Assembly (NCBI RefSeq): GCF_007994735.1
Contig: NZ_VOIL01000001.1
Span: 1,116,001 to 1,180,000, forward strand
Origin: Nesterenkonia populi
Lineage (GTDB): Bacteria > Actinomycetota > Actinomycetes > Actinomycetales > Micrococcaceae
Direction: 5' to 3'
DNA length: 64,000 nt
The position numbers and the translations under genes are program-made. Positions 1 through 9,123 of the stretch are shown here, piece after piece (positions within the stretch are counted from its first letter, which is position 1; each line of letters opens with the position of its first letter). The notes under the pieces are model-generated. The model did not search any database and was not told where the DNA came from. It saw only the letters and a list, made by a program, of their open reading frames with translations.

Positions 1-2
1 TC

Positions 3-116
3 GCCGCGGTCGGTGTGGCCGCCGCGGTGTTCCTCTTCCGGCTGGTGGCGCTGAGGCGCGGCTGGACTGTGCCGCTGGCCGCCCACGGCACGCTGCCGGG
101 CGGGCGGTCCGACTGA
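3..116 (+). CDS. C-terminal end of a membrane protein, possibly TRIC/UPF0126 family (partial)
   Basis: The frame is open from the window edge to a TGA stop and encodes the last 37 residues of a protein that starts outside the window. The visible part is a hydrophobic Ala/Val/Leu helix followed by an Arg-rich turn (LVALRRGW) and a short polar tail. That ending resembles the last helix of trimeric intracellular cation channel (UPF0126) proteins, but 37 residues are too few for a firm family call. Confidence 0.4.
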   Translation, partial: AAVGVAAAVFLFRLVALRRGWTVPLAAHGTLPGGRSD

Positions 117-150
117 CCCGCGGCTGATTCTGGCGGCCGCCCTGCGCGGC

Positions 151-627
151 TCAGAGGGAGACTTCGCCCTGGTCGCCCATCTCGGGGCTGCGGCTGCGCA
201 CGGCTGCGGCAGCGAGCTTCACCAGGGCCACGGCCTTGCCCGGCCCCTCCCAGTAGTGGGCGGTCTCGGGGGTGACGCACAGCAGGGCGGCCTGGGGGTC
301 CTCAGCGGCGTCGCTGAAGTAGGCCTCTGCGCCGATGTCCTTCAGCTGCTCCCGCTTCTCCTCGTCCCGGACGACTTCCGCGGTCCCGGTCACGGAGACC
401 CAGGTCTTGTCCTGGCTGAAGGCGAGGTTGACCTGGCCTTCTCCGAGCACGTCGTCGACCTTCTCGGAGTCCACTGGGGTGAAGAACCAGATGCGGTGGT
501 CCTCATCGATGGTGGAGACGGCCATGGGGCGGGAGACCAGGCGCTGGGCGGCGTCCACGGTGGTGAGCATGCAGGTTCCGATGTCATTCATGCGGTCGAT
601 GAGGTCGGATGCGGTGAGGTGGCTCAT
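151..627 (-). CDS. pyridoxamine 5'-phosphate oxidase-family protein (general stress protein 26-like)
   Basis: A 158-residue protein of the split-barrel FMN-binding family. The N-terminal half has the typical pattern of a helix, then GTCMLTTVD and a beta strand with RPMAV, followed by IWFFTPVDSEKVDDV and VNLAFSQDKTWVSVTGTAEV, as in general stress protein 26 and related flavin- or F420-binding proteins. The start is preceded by AGGAG at good spacing. It lies 22 bp downstream of the FAD/Rieske gene on the same strand, so the two are probably cotranscribed; a role in redox or stress protection is inferred. The substrate is unknown, and it should not be read as a true vitamin B6 oxidase. Confidence 0.8.
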   Translation of the reverse strand: MSHLTASDLIDRMNDIGTCMLTTVDAAQRLVSRPMAVSTIDEDHRIWFFTPVDSEKVDDVLGEGQVNLAFSQDKTWVSVTGTAEVVRDEEKREQLKDIGAEAYFSDAAEDPQAALLCVTPETAHYWEGPGKAVALVKLAAAAVRSRSPEMGDQGEVSL

Positions 628-649
628 GGTTCTCCTAGGTGGTGGGTGC

Positions 650-2143
650 TCAGCTGTTCGGGGTCCTGAGGCCTTGGAGGGCGGGGCCCTCGAGGATGTT
701 TCCCTCGGTGTCGAAGCGTGAGGCGTGCAGCGGGCAGTCCCAGGTGCATTCGGCGTCGTTCCAGCTCAGGATTCCGCCCATATGCGGGCAGACGGCAGAG
801 ACTTTCCGGGTGGTGCCGTCCACGGTGGAGACGCCTACCGGCTTGCCGTTCTCACGGCCGACCGTGCCCTGGCCTTCCGCGGGCGCCTGCTGGGGCAGGG
901 AGCTGAGCTCGGAGGCGACCCAGTCTTTGCCCATTCGGGCGCCGATCTCGAGGTTGTCCTTCATTCCGGTCGCCAGGCCTTGGGCGGTGACGGACCGGTC
1001 GGCGAGCACATAGGCCCAGGGTGTCTGTCCTTCGAGGATCTCTGAGGAGATGGCCAGTGCGGCGGCGACTCCGTTGGTCATGCCCCATTTGTTGTAGCCG
1101 GTGGCCAGGTAGATGCTGTCTCCGCCGAGGGGGAGCCTGCCGAAGAACGGGACGTAGTCGGCGGGCCGGTAGTCCTGGGCGGACCATGCGTGGGTGCGCT
1201 CGGCGCCGGGGAAATGGTGCTTGGTCCAGGCGTCGATCTCCTCGACCGCCTCCTGGTGGGATTCCGCCCGGCCTACGATGTGTCCGTTGCCGCCGACCAG
1301 CAGCAGCTCTTGGCCGTCGATGGTGGAGGTGCGGGTGCTGCGGCTGGGGGAGTCCACGGACAGGTGCATGCCCTGGGGGGTGTGTGCGCCCTCAGGGAGG
1401 CGGTATGCCAGCGAGTAGGAGCGATGGCCCTTCATCTTGGCGAAGTAGCCGCCGCGGTCCAGCACGGGCGCTCCGGTGGCCAGCACCAGGTGGTCGGCGC
1501 TGAGGCTGCCGTCGGTGGTCTCGATCTGCACGGGGGTCTCGGAGCTGGCGTCGGTGACCCGGACCCCTTCGACGATGGTGCCGCCGCGTCTGCGCAGCTC
1601 TGCGGCCAGGGCGTCGAGCACTTCGGTGGGGTGGATCTGTGCCTGGTCGTCCAGGGCGACGGCGCCGGAGACCGGGTGGGGGAGCTCTGTGTCCGCGGTC
1701 CAGTAGGCATCGAGGCCGACGGTGCGGGCAGCGTCGAACTCCCGCTCCAGGGAGGGAACCCCCTCGTCAGTGTTGGCGTAGATGAGGGAGGTGCGGCGCT
1801 GGTATTCGACGCCGTGGTCCTCCAGGTAGCGCAGCAGCCAGGCTTGGCCTTCATGGTTGGCGTCCGTGTAGGCCTGCAGGACCTCGTCGGAATGGTGGCT
1901 GCGGATGCTGGCGAGGTTGGTGCCCTGCAGCAGGGAGACTTTGGCGGTGGTGTTGCCGGTGGCGGCGGCGCCTACGCTCCGGGCTTCGAGGACTGCGACC
2001 TGGTGTCCGGCGCGGGCCAGCAGCACGGCGGTGGTCAGCCCGGTGATCCCGGCTCCGGCGACGACGCTGTCGTAGTGCGCGCCGTCGGGGAGCGTCTGGG
2101 CGGGGGTGCTGACGGGGTGGGTGTCGAGCCACAGCGAGCGCAT
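650..2143 (-). CDS. FAD-dependent oxidoreductase with C-terminal Rieske [2Fe-2S] domain
   Basis: A 497-residue fusion. Residues about 25-380 are a DAO-type FAD oxidoreductase: the dinucleotide-binding GAGITG motif is near residue 30 and a second FAD contact (YLATGYNKWGMTNG) lies near residue 350. The last 75 residues are a Rieske domain whose two Cys-His pairs are visible as CPHMGG (about 452) and CPLHAS (about 470). This matches the YhfW-like family of cytosolic glycine-oxidase-like Rieske proteins. The substrate is not known. The start follows GAAGGA. The downstream stress-type flavoprotein is close enough to share a transcript. Confidence 0.88.
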   Translation of the reverse strand: MRSLWLDTHPVSTPAQTLPDGAHYDSVVAGAGITGLTTAVLLARAGHQVAVLEARSVGAAATGNTTAKVSLLQGTNLASIRSHHSDEVLQAYTDANHEGQAWLLRYLEDHGVEYQRRTSLIYANTDEGVPSLEREFDAARTVGLDAYWTADTELPHPVSGAVALDDQAQIHPTEVLDALAAELRRRGGTIVEGVRVTDASSETPVQIETTDGSLSADHLVLATGAPVLDRGGYFAKMKGHRSYSLAYRLPEGAHTPQGMHLSVDSPSRSTRTSTIDGQELLLVGGNGHIVGRAESHQEAVEEIDAWTKHHFPGAERTHAWSAQDYRPADYVPFFGRLPLGGDSIYLATGYNKWGMTNGVAAALAISSEILEGQTPWAYVLADRSVTAQGLATGMKDNLEIGARMGKDWVASELSSLPQQAPAEGQGTVGRENGKPVGVSTVDGTTRKVSAVCPHMGGILSWNDAECTWDCPLHASRFDTEGNILEGPALQGLRTPNS

Positions 2144-2246
2144 CAGGAGATCCTTCGGTCGAGGTCGGTCTCAGCCACCTTTCTCATCCTGGTGTCCGGT
2201 CCTGATCGTCAGCTGAATGCTCGCGGGTCAGCTGCTTGGGCTTCGC

Positions 2247-3038
2247 TCAGGACTGGGTGAGGAACACGTCGGCGTAGTACCAGCCTTCGGCTTCCAGGCC
2301 GGTGGGGTCCAGGCCGCGCCGCTCGGTCTCCTCCATTGCTTGGGCCTGCTCGTCCTCGTTCACGAATGTGCGTTGGCGCAGGTGGGCTCCGGGCTGGCGC
2401 TCCAGCCTCACGCCGAACCGGGCGAACGCCTCTTGGATGGGGCCCATGTCGAACTGCCGCAGGGCGAACAGCGCCGCGCGCACCTCCCCGGGGTTCTCGA
2501 GGCATTCGAGCACCCGGGTGATGGTCTTGTCGGTGATGTAGCTGATGCCGCCGGTGCAGGTGATCAGCTGGGTGCCCCGTATCCCCTCAGCGAGGCTCTC
2601 GGAGGGCGCGCTCTCCTCGAGGTTCTCTGCCCAGCCGGCCTCCAGCAGGCCGGCGCCGGCGGCGTAGTCGATGGCTGACTGGGAGATGTCCAGCCCGCGG
2701 ATCTCTGCCTGCGGGGCTCGCACGGAGCGGTAGAACTCCCGGTCCTGGTTGATGAGCGTCTCCGGGGTGATCTCGTCGAGCGCGGGGTCCTGGTACCGGG
2801 CGCGCAGCTGCCAGAGGGACACGGAGTGGTTCAGGAGCATGGCGTTGAACCCGTAGGAGCAGCACAGGTCCAGCACGTTGGTGTCCGACGGCGGGCCGGC
2901 TGGGATCTGCGGCAGGATCCAGGGGAGCGCGTTCTGCGGGACCTGGTAGTCGTACTGAGAGAGTTCGCGCAGGTAGCTTCGCGGGTCGGGCGCGGAGTAG
3001 ATGTCGGTGAAGGAGGCCTTGTAGCCGAGGCTGCTCAT
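2247..3038 (-). CDS. class I SAM-dependent methyltransferase-like protein
   Basis: A 263-residue protein. VLDLCCSYGFNA (about residues 54-65) is a diverged motif I of a Rossmann methyltransferase (usual form DxGxGxG), and IRGLDISQSAIDYA (about 113-126) is motif II with the acidic residue expected to bind the ribose of SAM. GTQLITCTGGISYI fits motif IV. The acceptor is unknown. It starts 29 bp after the metK stop on the same strand, so it is probably expressed with the SAM synthetase, with ahcY diverging on the other side. Double Cys in motif I is unusual. Confidence 0.75.
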   Translation of the reverse strand: MSSLGYKASFTDIYSAPDPRSYLRELSQYDYQVPQNALPWILPQIPAGPPSDTNVLDLCCSYGFNAMLLNHSVSLWQLRARYQDPALDEITPETLINQDREFYRSVRAPQAEIRGLDISQSAIDYAAGAGLLEAGWAENLEESAPSESLAEGIRGTQLITCTGGISYITDKTITRVLECLENPGEVRAALFALRQFDMGPIQEAFARFGVRLERQPGAHLRQRTFVNEDEQAQAMEETERRGLDPTGLEAEGWYYADVFLTQS

Positions 3039-3067
3039 CCGGGGCTCCGGGTTCTCGGTAGGGGGAA

Positions 3068-4258
3068 TCAGGCGTTGAAGATGCTGCGGAGGGCCTCGAC
3101 CCGGTTGGTCTGCTCCCAGGGGAAGGCCTCTTGGCCGAAGTGCCCGTTCCTTGCGGTCTCTGCGTAGATGGGGCGCTTGAGGTCGAGGTCTTCGATGATG
3201 CCCAGGGGTCGCAGGTCGAATACCTCACGGATGGCTGAGGCGATCTGGACCGGGTCGACCTTCTCGGTGCCGAAGGTCTCCACGTACACGCCGACGGGGT
3301 GGGCGCGGCCGATGGCGTAGGCGATCTGCACCTCGACCCGGTCGGCCAGGCCGGCGGCGACCACGTTCTTGGCCACCCAGCGCATGGCGTACGCGGCGGA
3401 GCGGTCCACTTTGGAGGGGTCTTTGCCCGAGAAGGCGCCGCCGCCGTGGCGGGCGAATCCGCCGTAGGTGTCTACGATGATTTTGCGGCCGGTGAGCCCG
3501 GCGTCGCCGACGGGCCCGCCGATGACGAAGGGCCCGGAGGGGTTGATGATCTGGTCCACCCCGGAGAGGTCCAGCTGGGCGCCCTCGATGACGGGGGCGA
3601 TGACGTGTTCGCTGATTTCGGCCTGCAGCGTCTCCTGGGCGGTTTCTGCGGTGTGCTGGGTGGAGACCAGCACCGTGTCGAGGGAGACGGGCTTGTCGCC
3701 GTCGTAGCCGATGGTGACCTGGGTCTTGCCGTCGGGGCGCAGGTGGGGCAGCTGCCCGGACTGGCGGACCTCGGTGAGCCGGGCGGAGAGGCGGTGGGCC
3801 AGGGCGATGGGGGCGGGCATGTAGGTGTCGGTCTCGTTGGTGGCGTAGCCGAACATGATGCCTTGGTCGCCTGCGCCCTGGGCGTCGCGGGGGTCGTCTG
3901 CGCCGCCGCGCGCCTCCAGGGAGTTGAAGACTCCGCCTGCGATGTCGGGTGACTGCTGGCCGATGCTGATGGAGACGCCGACGCGTTCGCCGTCGAACCC
4001 GTTGGCGGAGGAGTCGTACCCGATGCCGGTGAGGGTTTCGCGGACGATCTTGGGGATCTCGACGTACCCGGAGGTGGTGACTTCGCCGGCGACGTGGACC
4101 AGCCCGGTGGTGGTCAGCGCCTCCACGGCGACCCGGGAGTCGGGGTCGACGGCGAGGAGGGCGTCGAGGAGGGCGTCGGAGACCTGGTCGCAGATTTTGT
4201 CCGGGTGGCCGATGGTGACCGATTCGGAGCTGAACAGGCGGAGGGCGTTTGGAGTCAC
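3068..4258 (-). CDS. metK: S-adenosylmethionine synthetase (methionine adenosyltransferase)
   Basis: Makes S-adenosylmethionine from ATP and methionine in the cytosol. The 396-residue length is typical. Family signatures are seen: [13 protein letters not shown] near the N-terminus (ATP/metal site), the hexapeptide-like [12 protein letters not shown], and the glycine-rich [19 protein letters not shown] phosphate-binding loop. The start is GTG and lies 41 bp from the divergent ahcY start. The C-terminal [10 protein letters not shown] segment is also typical. No SAM riboswitch fits in the short intergenic space. Confidence 0.97.
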   Translation of the reverse strand: MTPNALRLFSSESVTIGHPDKICDQVSDALLDALLAVDPDSRVAVEALTTTGLVHVAGEVTTSGYVEIPKIVRETLTGIGYDSSANGFDGERVGVSISIGQQSPDIAGGVFNSLEARGGADDPRDAQGAGDQGIMFGYATNETDTYMPAPIALAHRLSARLTEVRQSGQLPHLRPDGKTQVTIGYDGDKPVSLDTVLVSTQHTAETAQETLQAEISEHVIAPVIEGAQLDLSGVDQIINPSGPFVIGGPVGDAGLTGRKIIVDTYGGFARHGGGAFSGKDPSKVDRSAAYAMRWVAKNVVAAGLADRVEVQIAYAIGRAHPVGVYVETFGTEKVDPVQIASAIREVFDLRPLGIIEDLDLKRPIYAETARNGHFGQEAFPWEQTNRVEALRSIFNA

Positions 4259-4299
4259 CAGATCAGGGTACTCGTGTGCGGGGCGGATAGGCTGGCTCC

Positions 4300-5799
4300 A
4301 TGACGACTTTTGACTACAGGATCGCTGACATCTCGCTGCATGAGGCTGGCCGCCACCAGATCCGGCTGGCTGAGCATGAGATGCCGGGTCTGATGGCGCT
4401 GCGTGAGGAGTACGGGGAGTCTCAGCCGCTGGCCGGTGCCCGGATTGCCGGGTCCCTGCACATGACGGTGCAGACGGCGGTGCTCATTGAGACGCTGGCG
4501 GCGCTCGGCGCGGAGGTCCGGTGGGCGTCCTGCAATATTTTCTCCACCCAGGATGAGGCGGCGGCCGCCGTCGTGGTGGGCCCGAATGGCACACCGGAGA
4601 GCCCGCAGGGTGTGCCGGTGTTCGCGTGGAAGAACGAGACCCTGGAGGAGTACTGGTGGACGGCCAGCCAGATCTTCAGCTGGCCGGGTGCTGAGGCTGA
4701 TCCGTCCAAGGGTGCGAACATGATTCTTGACGACGGCGGGGACGCGACTCTGCTGGTGCACAAGGGTGCTGAGTTTGAGGCGGCCGGCGGTGTGCCCTCG
4801 GCGCAGGAGGATGACCCGGATGAGTACCGGATCATTCTGGAGACTCTGCGGAGGTCCCTGGCGGAGAACCCTCAGCGGTGGACGAACGTGTCGCAGCAGC
4901 TGTTGGGTGTCACGGAGGAGACCACCACGGGTGTGAACCGGCTGTATCAGCTGGCACGGGAGAGCAAGCTGCTTTTCCCGGCGATCAACGTCAATGATGC
5001 GGTGACCAAGTCGAAGTTCGACAATAAGTATGGGATCCGCCACAGCCTGCCGGACGGGATCATGCGGGCCACCGATGTGCTGCTGGCGGGCAAGACCGCG
5101 GTGGTGTGCGGCTACGGCGATGTGGGCAAGGGGGCCGCGGAGGCGCTGCGCGGGCAGGGTTCCCGTGTGGTGATCACGGAGGTTGACCCGATCAATGCGC
5201 TGCAGGCGGCGATGGACGGCTTCCAGGTGGCGACGCTCGATGATGTCGTCTCTGGTGGTGACGTGTTCGTCACCACCACGGGGGGCAAGGACATCATCAC
5301 GCTGGATCACATGCGCCGGATGAAGGACAAGGCGATTGTGGGCAACGTGGGCCACTTCGACAATGAGATCGACATGGCGGGCCTGGAGCGTCTTGAGGGT
5401 GTGCGCAGGGTGGAGATCAAGCCGCAGGTGCATGAGTTCGTGTGGCCTGAGGCGGACCAGAATGAGGCGGGCACCCGCAGCATCATTGTGCTGTCTGAGG
5501 GTCGGCTGCTGAACCTGGGGAACGCGACCGGGCACCCGAGCTTCGTGATGAGCGCAAGCTTCACCAACCAGGTGATGGCGCAGATCGAGCTGTTCGCGAA
5601 GTCCCACAAGGCTGACTACGACGGCGAGGACGCCTACGCGAACCAGGTGTATGTGCTGCCGAAGCTGCTGGATGAGAAGGTTGCCCGCCTGCACCTGGAC
5701 GCGCTGGGCGTGAAGCTCACGGAGCTGTCCAAGAACCAGGCCGAGTACCTCGGCGTCGACGTCGCCGGCCCCTACAAGCCGGACCACTACCGGTACTGA
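4300..5799 (+). CDS. ahcY: adenosylhomocysteinase
   Basis: Hydrolyses S-adenosylhomocysteine to adenosine and homocysteine, clearing the product inhibitor of methyltransferases. The 499-residue length fits the long bacterial form. The NAD-binding loop [17 protein letters not shown] and the invariant C-terminus KPDHYRY are present. The ATG is 6 nt after a TAGGCT hexamer (4288-4293) and has no clear Shine-Dalgarno, which suggests a leaderless transcript. Divergent from metK; together the genes form both halves of the SAM cycle. Confidence 0.97.
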   Translation: MTTFDYRIADISLHEAGRHQIRLAEHEMPGLMALREEYGESQPLAGARIAGSLHMTVQTAVLIETLAALGAEVRWASCNIFSTQDEAAAAVVVGPNGTPESPQGVPVFAWKNETLEEYWWTASQIFSWPGAEADPSKGANMILDDGGDATLLVHKGAEFEAAGGVPSAQEDDPDEYRIILETLRRSLAENPQRWTNVSQQLLGVTEETTTGVNRLYQLARESKLLFPAINVNDAVTKSKFDNKYGIRHSLPDGIMRATDVLLAGKTAVVCGYGDVGKGAAEALRGQGSRVVITEVDPINALQAAMDGFQVATLDDVVSGGDVFVTTTGGKDIITLDHMRRMKDKAIVGNVGHFDNEIDMAGLERLEGVRRVEIKPQVHEFVWPEADQNEAGTRSIIVLSEGRLLNLGNATGHPSFVMSASFTNQVMAQIELFAKSHKADYDGEDAYANQVYVLPKLLDEKVARLHLDALGVKLTELSKNQAEYLGVDVAGPYKPDHYRY

Positions 5800-5835
5800 T
5801 GGTCGGACGGAGTGGCATGAACCCTGGCTGGGGGT

Positions 5836-7068
5836 TTAGCTCCACATAGCACTGATGGGCATGGCCCAGATGCGGTCGGACACTTCATGAATTGTGCGAC
5901 CGGTGTGGAAGAGGACGCCTGCTTTGAATGGCTCACCAATTTCGTCGCGGAGCCATTCCATGTGACGACCCATGCGACGGTCGATGTTTGCTGAGGCTTT
6001 GACTTCCGCTACGACGACGTCGCCTCGCCGGTCCTCGATGATGAAGTCGACTTCACGTCGTCCGTTGGTGTCGCGGAGGTGTGTCATTCGTCCTCGTCGC
6101 GGTCCGGCGCTGAGCATTGGTCGGAGTTGCATGCCCACGTAGGACTCGATGATCCGGCCAAGAAGGTTCGAGTCGTCGAGGACAGCGTCAGCACTCACTC
6201 CCGCTAGCCATAGGGCAAGTCCGGTATCTGTGACGTGGAGTTTAGGAGATTTGATCATCCGCTTGAGGCGGTTGTGTCCCCATGCCGGAATCCGCTCCAG
6301 CAAGCCTAGTTCCTCGAGGAGGTCCAGGTAACGGTCGGTCGTTTCGCGGCTGGTTGAGGCGGCTCGTACGAGGGTTTCGTGAGTGGGGATCCCGGCAGTG
6401 TTGAGAGCGGCTGCTCGGAGGAGCCTCTCCATCGCAAGCGGTTCGCGGACTTCGCCAAGCGGTTCTACGTCCCGTCCTACAGCTTGGGATATGTAGCCTT
6501 CGAACCATTGGTCCCGGAACCGCGGGCTTCCTTTTTGCGCTTGTGGAAAGCCTCCCGCAGCGGCGAGCTCTACGTAGTCCCTGAGAGCCGGAGCTTCTGA
6601 GGGGATGGTGTCTGAGATGTCCTGCTGGAAGAGGCGATCGATGAAATCGAGGTTCTTCCCCTTATTGGCGAGTTCATCTTGAGTCAGGGGGTGCATTTGG
6701 ATGGGCGTTATGCGTCCTGTGCCGGGCCAGGTGCCGGTGAGGGTACGCGCTCGTACGCTTCCGGTGATGAGGAAGCGTCCGGGCTGGGAGTCCTCGTCCA
6801 CGGCGCGTTTGACGGCGCTGAGGGATTCTGGGACATCCTGCCACTCGTCGATCAGAATAGGGGGTACAAGGCCGCGGAGCTGCTGGTCGGGCTCTTCGCG
6901 CATGAGGAGTGCGTCGCGCGGTGTGTCCAGTTGCAGCGTGGACGTTGCTCGGCGTCGAGCAGTAGTGGTTTTTCCGCAGGCGCGGGGTCCAGTGAGCATG
7001 AAAGCGGGAAGCTCTCCGATGAGCTCGTCGAGGTAGGTATCTACATACCGTGTGACATACGGTTCCAT
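5836..7068 (-). CDS. AAA-type ATPase with DUF4143 C-terminal domain
   Basis: A 410-residue protein of the widespread ATP-binding/DUF4143 family. Walker A is GPRACGKTT (27-35) and Walker B is ILIDEWQ (72-78). The C-terminal half has the DUF4143 pattern LHVTDTGLALWLAG followed by ESYVGMQL and a PD-(D/E)XK-like core (REVDFIIEDRRGDVVVAEVKAS). The cellular role of this family is not established; nuclease-linked or defence-related roles have been proposed. Base composition is lower in GC than the flanking housekeeping genes, which suggests acquisition. It stands alone, with three direct repeats upstream. Confidence 0.85.
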   Translation of the reverse strand: MEPYVTRYVDTYLDELIGELPAFMLTGPRACGKTTTARRRATSTLQLDTPRDALLMREEPDQQLRGLVPPILIDEWQDVPESLSAVKRAVDEDSQPGRFLITGSVRARTLTGTWPGTGRITPIQMHPLTQDELANKGKNLDFIDRLFQQDISDTIPSEAPALRDYVELAAAGGFPQAQKGSPRFRDQWFEGYISQAVGRDVEPLGEVREPLAMERLLRAAALNTAGIPTHETLVRAASTSRETTDRYLDLLEELGLLERIPAWGHNRLKRMIKSPKLHVTDTGLALWLAGVSADAVLDDSNLLGRIIESYVGMQLRPMLSAGPRRGRMTHLRDTNGRREVDFIIEDRRGDVVVAEVKASANIDRRMGRHMEWLRDEIGEPFKAGVLFHTGRTIHEVSDRIWAMPISAMWS

Positions 7069-7092
7069 CGCCTATCCCGCCTATAGTCTGAA

Positions 7093-7161
7093 TCTAGCAC
7101 AGCCTTTAGACTGAATTTAGCACACTCTCTGCTCTTGGTTTAGCACGTTTTCTGTTCTGAA
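7093..7161. repeat. three tandem 23-bp direct repeats upstream of the DUF4143 ATPase gene
   Basis: Units at 7093-7115, 7116-7138 and 7139-7161 have exactly 23-bp spacing. Each begins T(T/C)TAGCAC; units 1 and 3 end CTGAA and unit 2 ends CTTGG. A further CTGAA-type end (GTCTGAA) precedes unit 1. They lie 25-93 bp upstream of the ATPase start. The period of about two helix turns and the location suggest a regulator-binding array or iterons, which is inference. Confidence 0.75.
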
Positions 7162-7312
7162 ATGGGCGCACTGGGAAGTCGCAGATTGGCAGACACCCTT
7201 GGCGCTCCGCATGTAGTGGCCTTGGGAAGCGAGCTGGGGCAGGTTCTGGGATTAACGGCAGGTTTCGTCCCGCCGCATTCTGGTGCTTGCCCACGGGCTA
7301 GACTCGGGGGCG

Positions 7313-8938
7313 ATGAGCGAGCGAATCAGTACTGGTCAGACCTTGCCGGGGGTTCCGTCGTCTGAGGCGGCTCCGGGCGGCTTGCAGCATTTGGTGGCTG
7401 AGGCGGCGGAGCGGTCTTCCAGTGACACCATCATCATTTTGGGGAAGGGGCCGTCGGCGGATCAGGCGACGGGGCGGGCCTTCCGGCACAACACGGTGAT
7501 TGGTGTGAACGATGCTGAGCGCATCCAGCCCACGGATGTCACGATTTTCCATGAATCGTGGGTGGCGGAGTCGATCTTGGATGAGGGGCTGCGCTCGCGT
7601 GCGTATGTGACGGCCACGGATTTTGATGTGCCGGGCAAGACGGTGGTGCGGCTGCCGTTCAAGCCTTTGGCAAATGATGAGGAAGACATCATGCTGTCCC
7701 GGTTCCAGAGCCGGGAGGAGGTCGCCATTGAGGAGGCGATGTTCCTGACCGCTCTGGAGATCTCCCGAGCGATCGCGGACCATAAGGGCCGGCCTCAGAC
7801 GGTATACATGGTGGGCTTCGACTTCACGCCGGGTGCGGGGATGGCCCGGGCGGCCACCACCCAGTACGCGCCGCATCTGACGTCTGGCCGCGGCGCGGGC
7901 ATTCACCTGCAGCAGTACATTCTGCGCAACGCGCTGTACGCCCTGGAGGATTCGAACCTGTCGGTGCACCATGTGGGCACTCATGAGTTCTCGAGTCTGA
8001 CCATTGAGGATCTGAACGAGAAGTTCCGGATGCTCATCTCTGAGCCCACGGGCCAGATCCCGGTGGTGCGGGAGGAGCCGGAGCCTGAGATCCCGCAGGT
8101 GGAGGTCACCGCGGAGATCACCACGAACCACTTCGGTGACTTGGACCGGCTGGAGCGGCTGGTGCGGGCGGCGCATTCGGCGGGCGCTGACTGGGTGAAG
8201 GTCCAGAAGCGTGAGGTGGAGTCCTTCTACGCTCCGGAGCAGCTGGCCCGGGCGTATAAGTCGCCGTTCGGCACCACGTTTGGTGATTACCGACGCCAGC
8301 TGGAGCTGGATAAGACCGGGTTCCGGTTCCTCGATGGGCTGTGCAGGGACTTGGGCATCGGATGGTTCGCGAGTGTGCTTGATCAGCCGAGCTTCGAGTT
8401 CATGATGGAGCTCGAGGTCCCGCTGATCAAGCTGCCGTCGACGATCTCGGAGAAGCGAGACTATCTGAGCTTCGTCGCGGAGAACTACACGGGGTCCCTG
8501 GTGATTTCGACGGGAATGACGGATCAGTCGTACGAGGACTGGCTGCTCTCCACATTCACTCAGCAGGACACCTTGTATCTGCTCCACTGCAATTCGGCGT
8601 ACCCGACTCCGGATGAGCACACCAATATTGGCGTGGTTCGTCACTACGCGGAGTTGGCGGAGCGCCAGGCAGACAAGCCGGGCCCACGGATTGTGCCGGG
8701 CTATTCCAGCCACGACTTCGGGTGGATGGCCTCAGCGCTCGCCGTGGCCGCGGGTGCGGGCATGGTGGAGAAGCATGTGAAGCTGGGGAACACGGAGTGG
8801 GCACATTTCGACGCCGTGGCGGTGGACCTGATGACGGATGATTTCCGCGAGTACGTGGACCAGGTGCGCAAGGCGCAGCTCCATGTGGGCTCCACGGAGA
8901 AGCGCATCACCGCCTCAGAGCACCACAAGTACTACTGA
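7313..8938 (+). CDS. sialyltransferase-like domain fused to N-acetylneuraminate (NeuB)-type synthase
   Basis: A 541-residue two-domain protein. Residues about 38-235 resemble a GT42-type sialyltransferase fold: ILGKGPSAD (42-50, compare the family's GNGPS loop) and VGFDF (167-171). Residues about 263-520 are a NeuB TIM barrel, with AEITTNHFGD, VKVQ, STGMT, LLHCNSAYPTP, GYSSHDFG and VEKHVKL. NeuB enzymes condense a hexose or hexosamine with phosphoenolpyruvate to a nonulosonic acid. The usual C-terminal SAF/antifreeze-like domain is missing. The start (residue M-S-E-R) is 8 nt after a TAGACT hexamer (7299-7304), so the transcript is probably leaderless. It is the first gene of the glycopolymer locus. 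Confidence 0.82.
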   Translation: MSERISTGQTLPGVPSSEAAPGGLQHLVAEAAERSSSDTIIILGKGPSADQATGRAFRHNTVIGVNDAERIQPTDVTIFHESWVAESILDEGLRSRAYVTATDFDVPGKTVVRLPFKPLANDEEDIMLSRFQSREEVAIEEAMFLTALEISRAIADHKGRPQTVYMVGFDFTPGAGMARAATTQYAPHLTSGRGAGIHLQQYILRNALYALEDSNLSVHHVGTHEFSSLTIEDLNEKFRMLISEPTGQIPVVREEPEPEIPQVEVTAEITTNHFGDLDRLERLVRAAHSAGADWVKVQKREVESFYAPEQLARAYKSPFGTTFGDYRRQLELDKTGFRFLDGLCRDLGIGWFASVLDQPSFEFMMELEVPLIKLPSTISEKRDYLSFVAENYTGSLVISTGMTDQSYEDWLLSTFTQQDTLYLLHCNSAYPTPDEHTNIGVVRHYAELAERQADKPGPRIVPGYSSHDFGWMASALAVAAGAGMVEKHVKLGNTEWAHFDAVAVDLMTDDFREYVDQVRKAQLHVGSTEKRITASEHHKYY

Positions 8939-9023
8939 AGTCGGATGCTTGTTAAGTAGCGAAGGATGCCCATGCCCAGTAACAGGACGACTAATATTAG
9001 GATTAGGTCCGGTGCTTGTCTTG

Positions 9024-9043
9024 AGGGCAACGGAAGTTGCCCT
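9024..9043 (+). terminator. possible transcription terminator or stem-loop
   Basis: A perfect 8-bp inverted repeat (AGGGCAAC and GTTGCCCT) encloses a GGAA tetraloop of the GNRA type. It sits 86 bp after the NeuB-fusion stop and before the next gene. There is no proper U tract after the stem, so an RNA processing or stability element is also possible. Confidence 0.45.
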
Positions 9044-9123
9044 AGCCTTATTGAGGAGGCAATAGGACGGATGCCTCGTTGCTACCCAGCAGGGTCGATT
9101 TTAGGAGACGTGCAAAGATAGAA

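Noticed and set aside
4259..4299. SAM riboswitch in front of metK
   Set aside because: Only 41 bp separate metK and ahcY; no room for a riboswitch structure.
4255..5787. Long open frame antisense to ahcY
   Set aside because: It mirrors the codon bias of ahcY, has His/Arg/Leu-rich composition and no motif.
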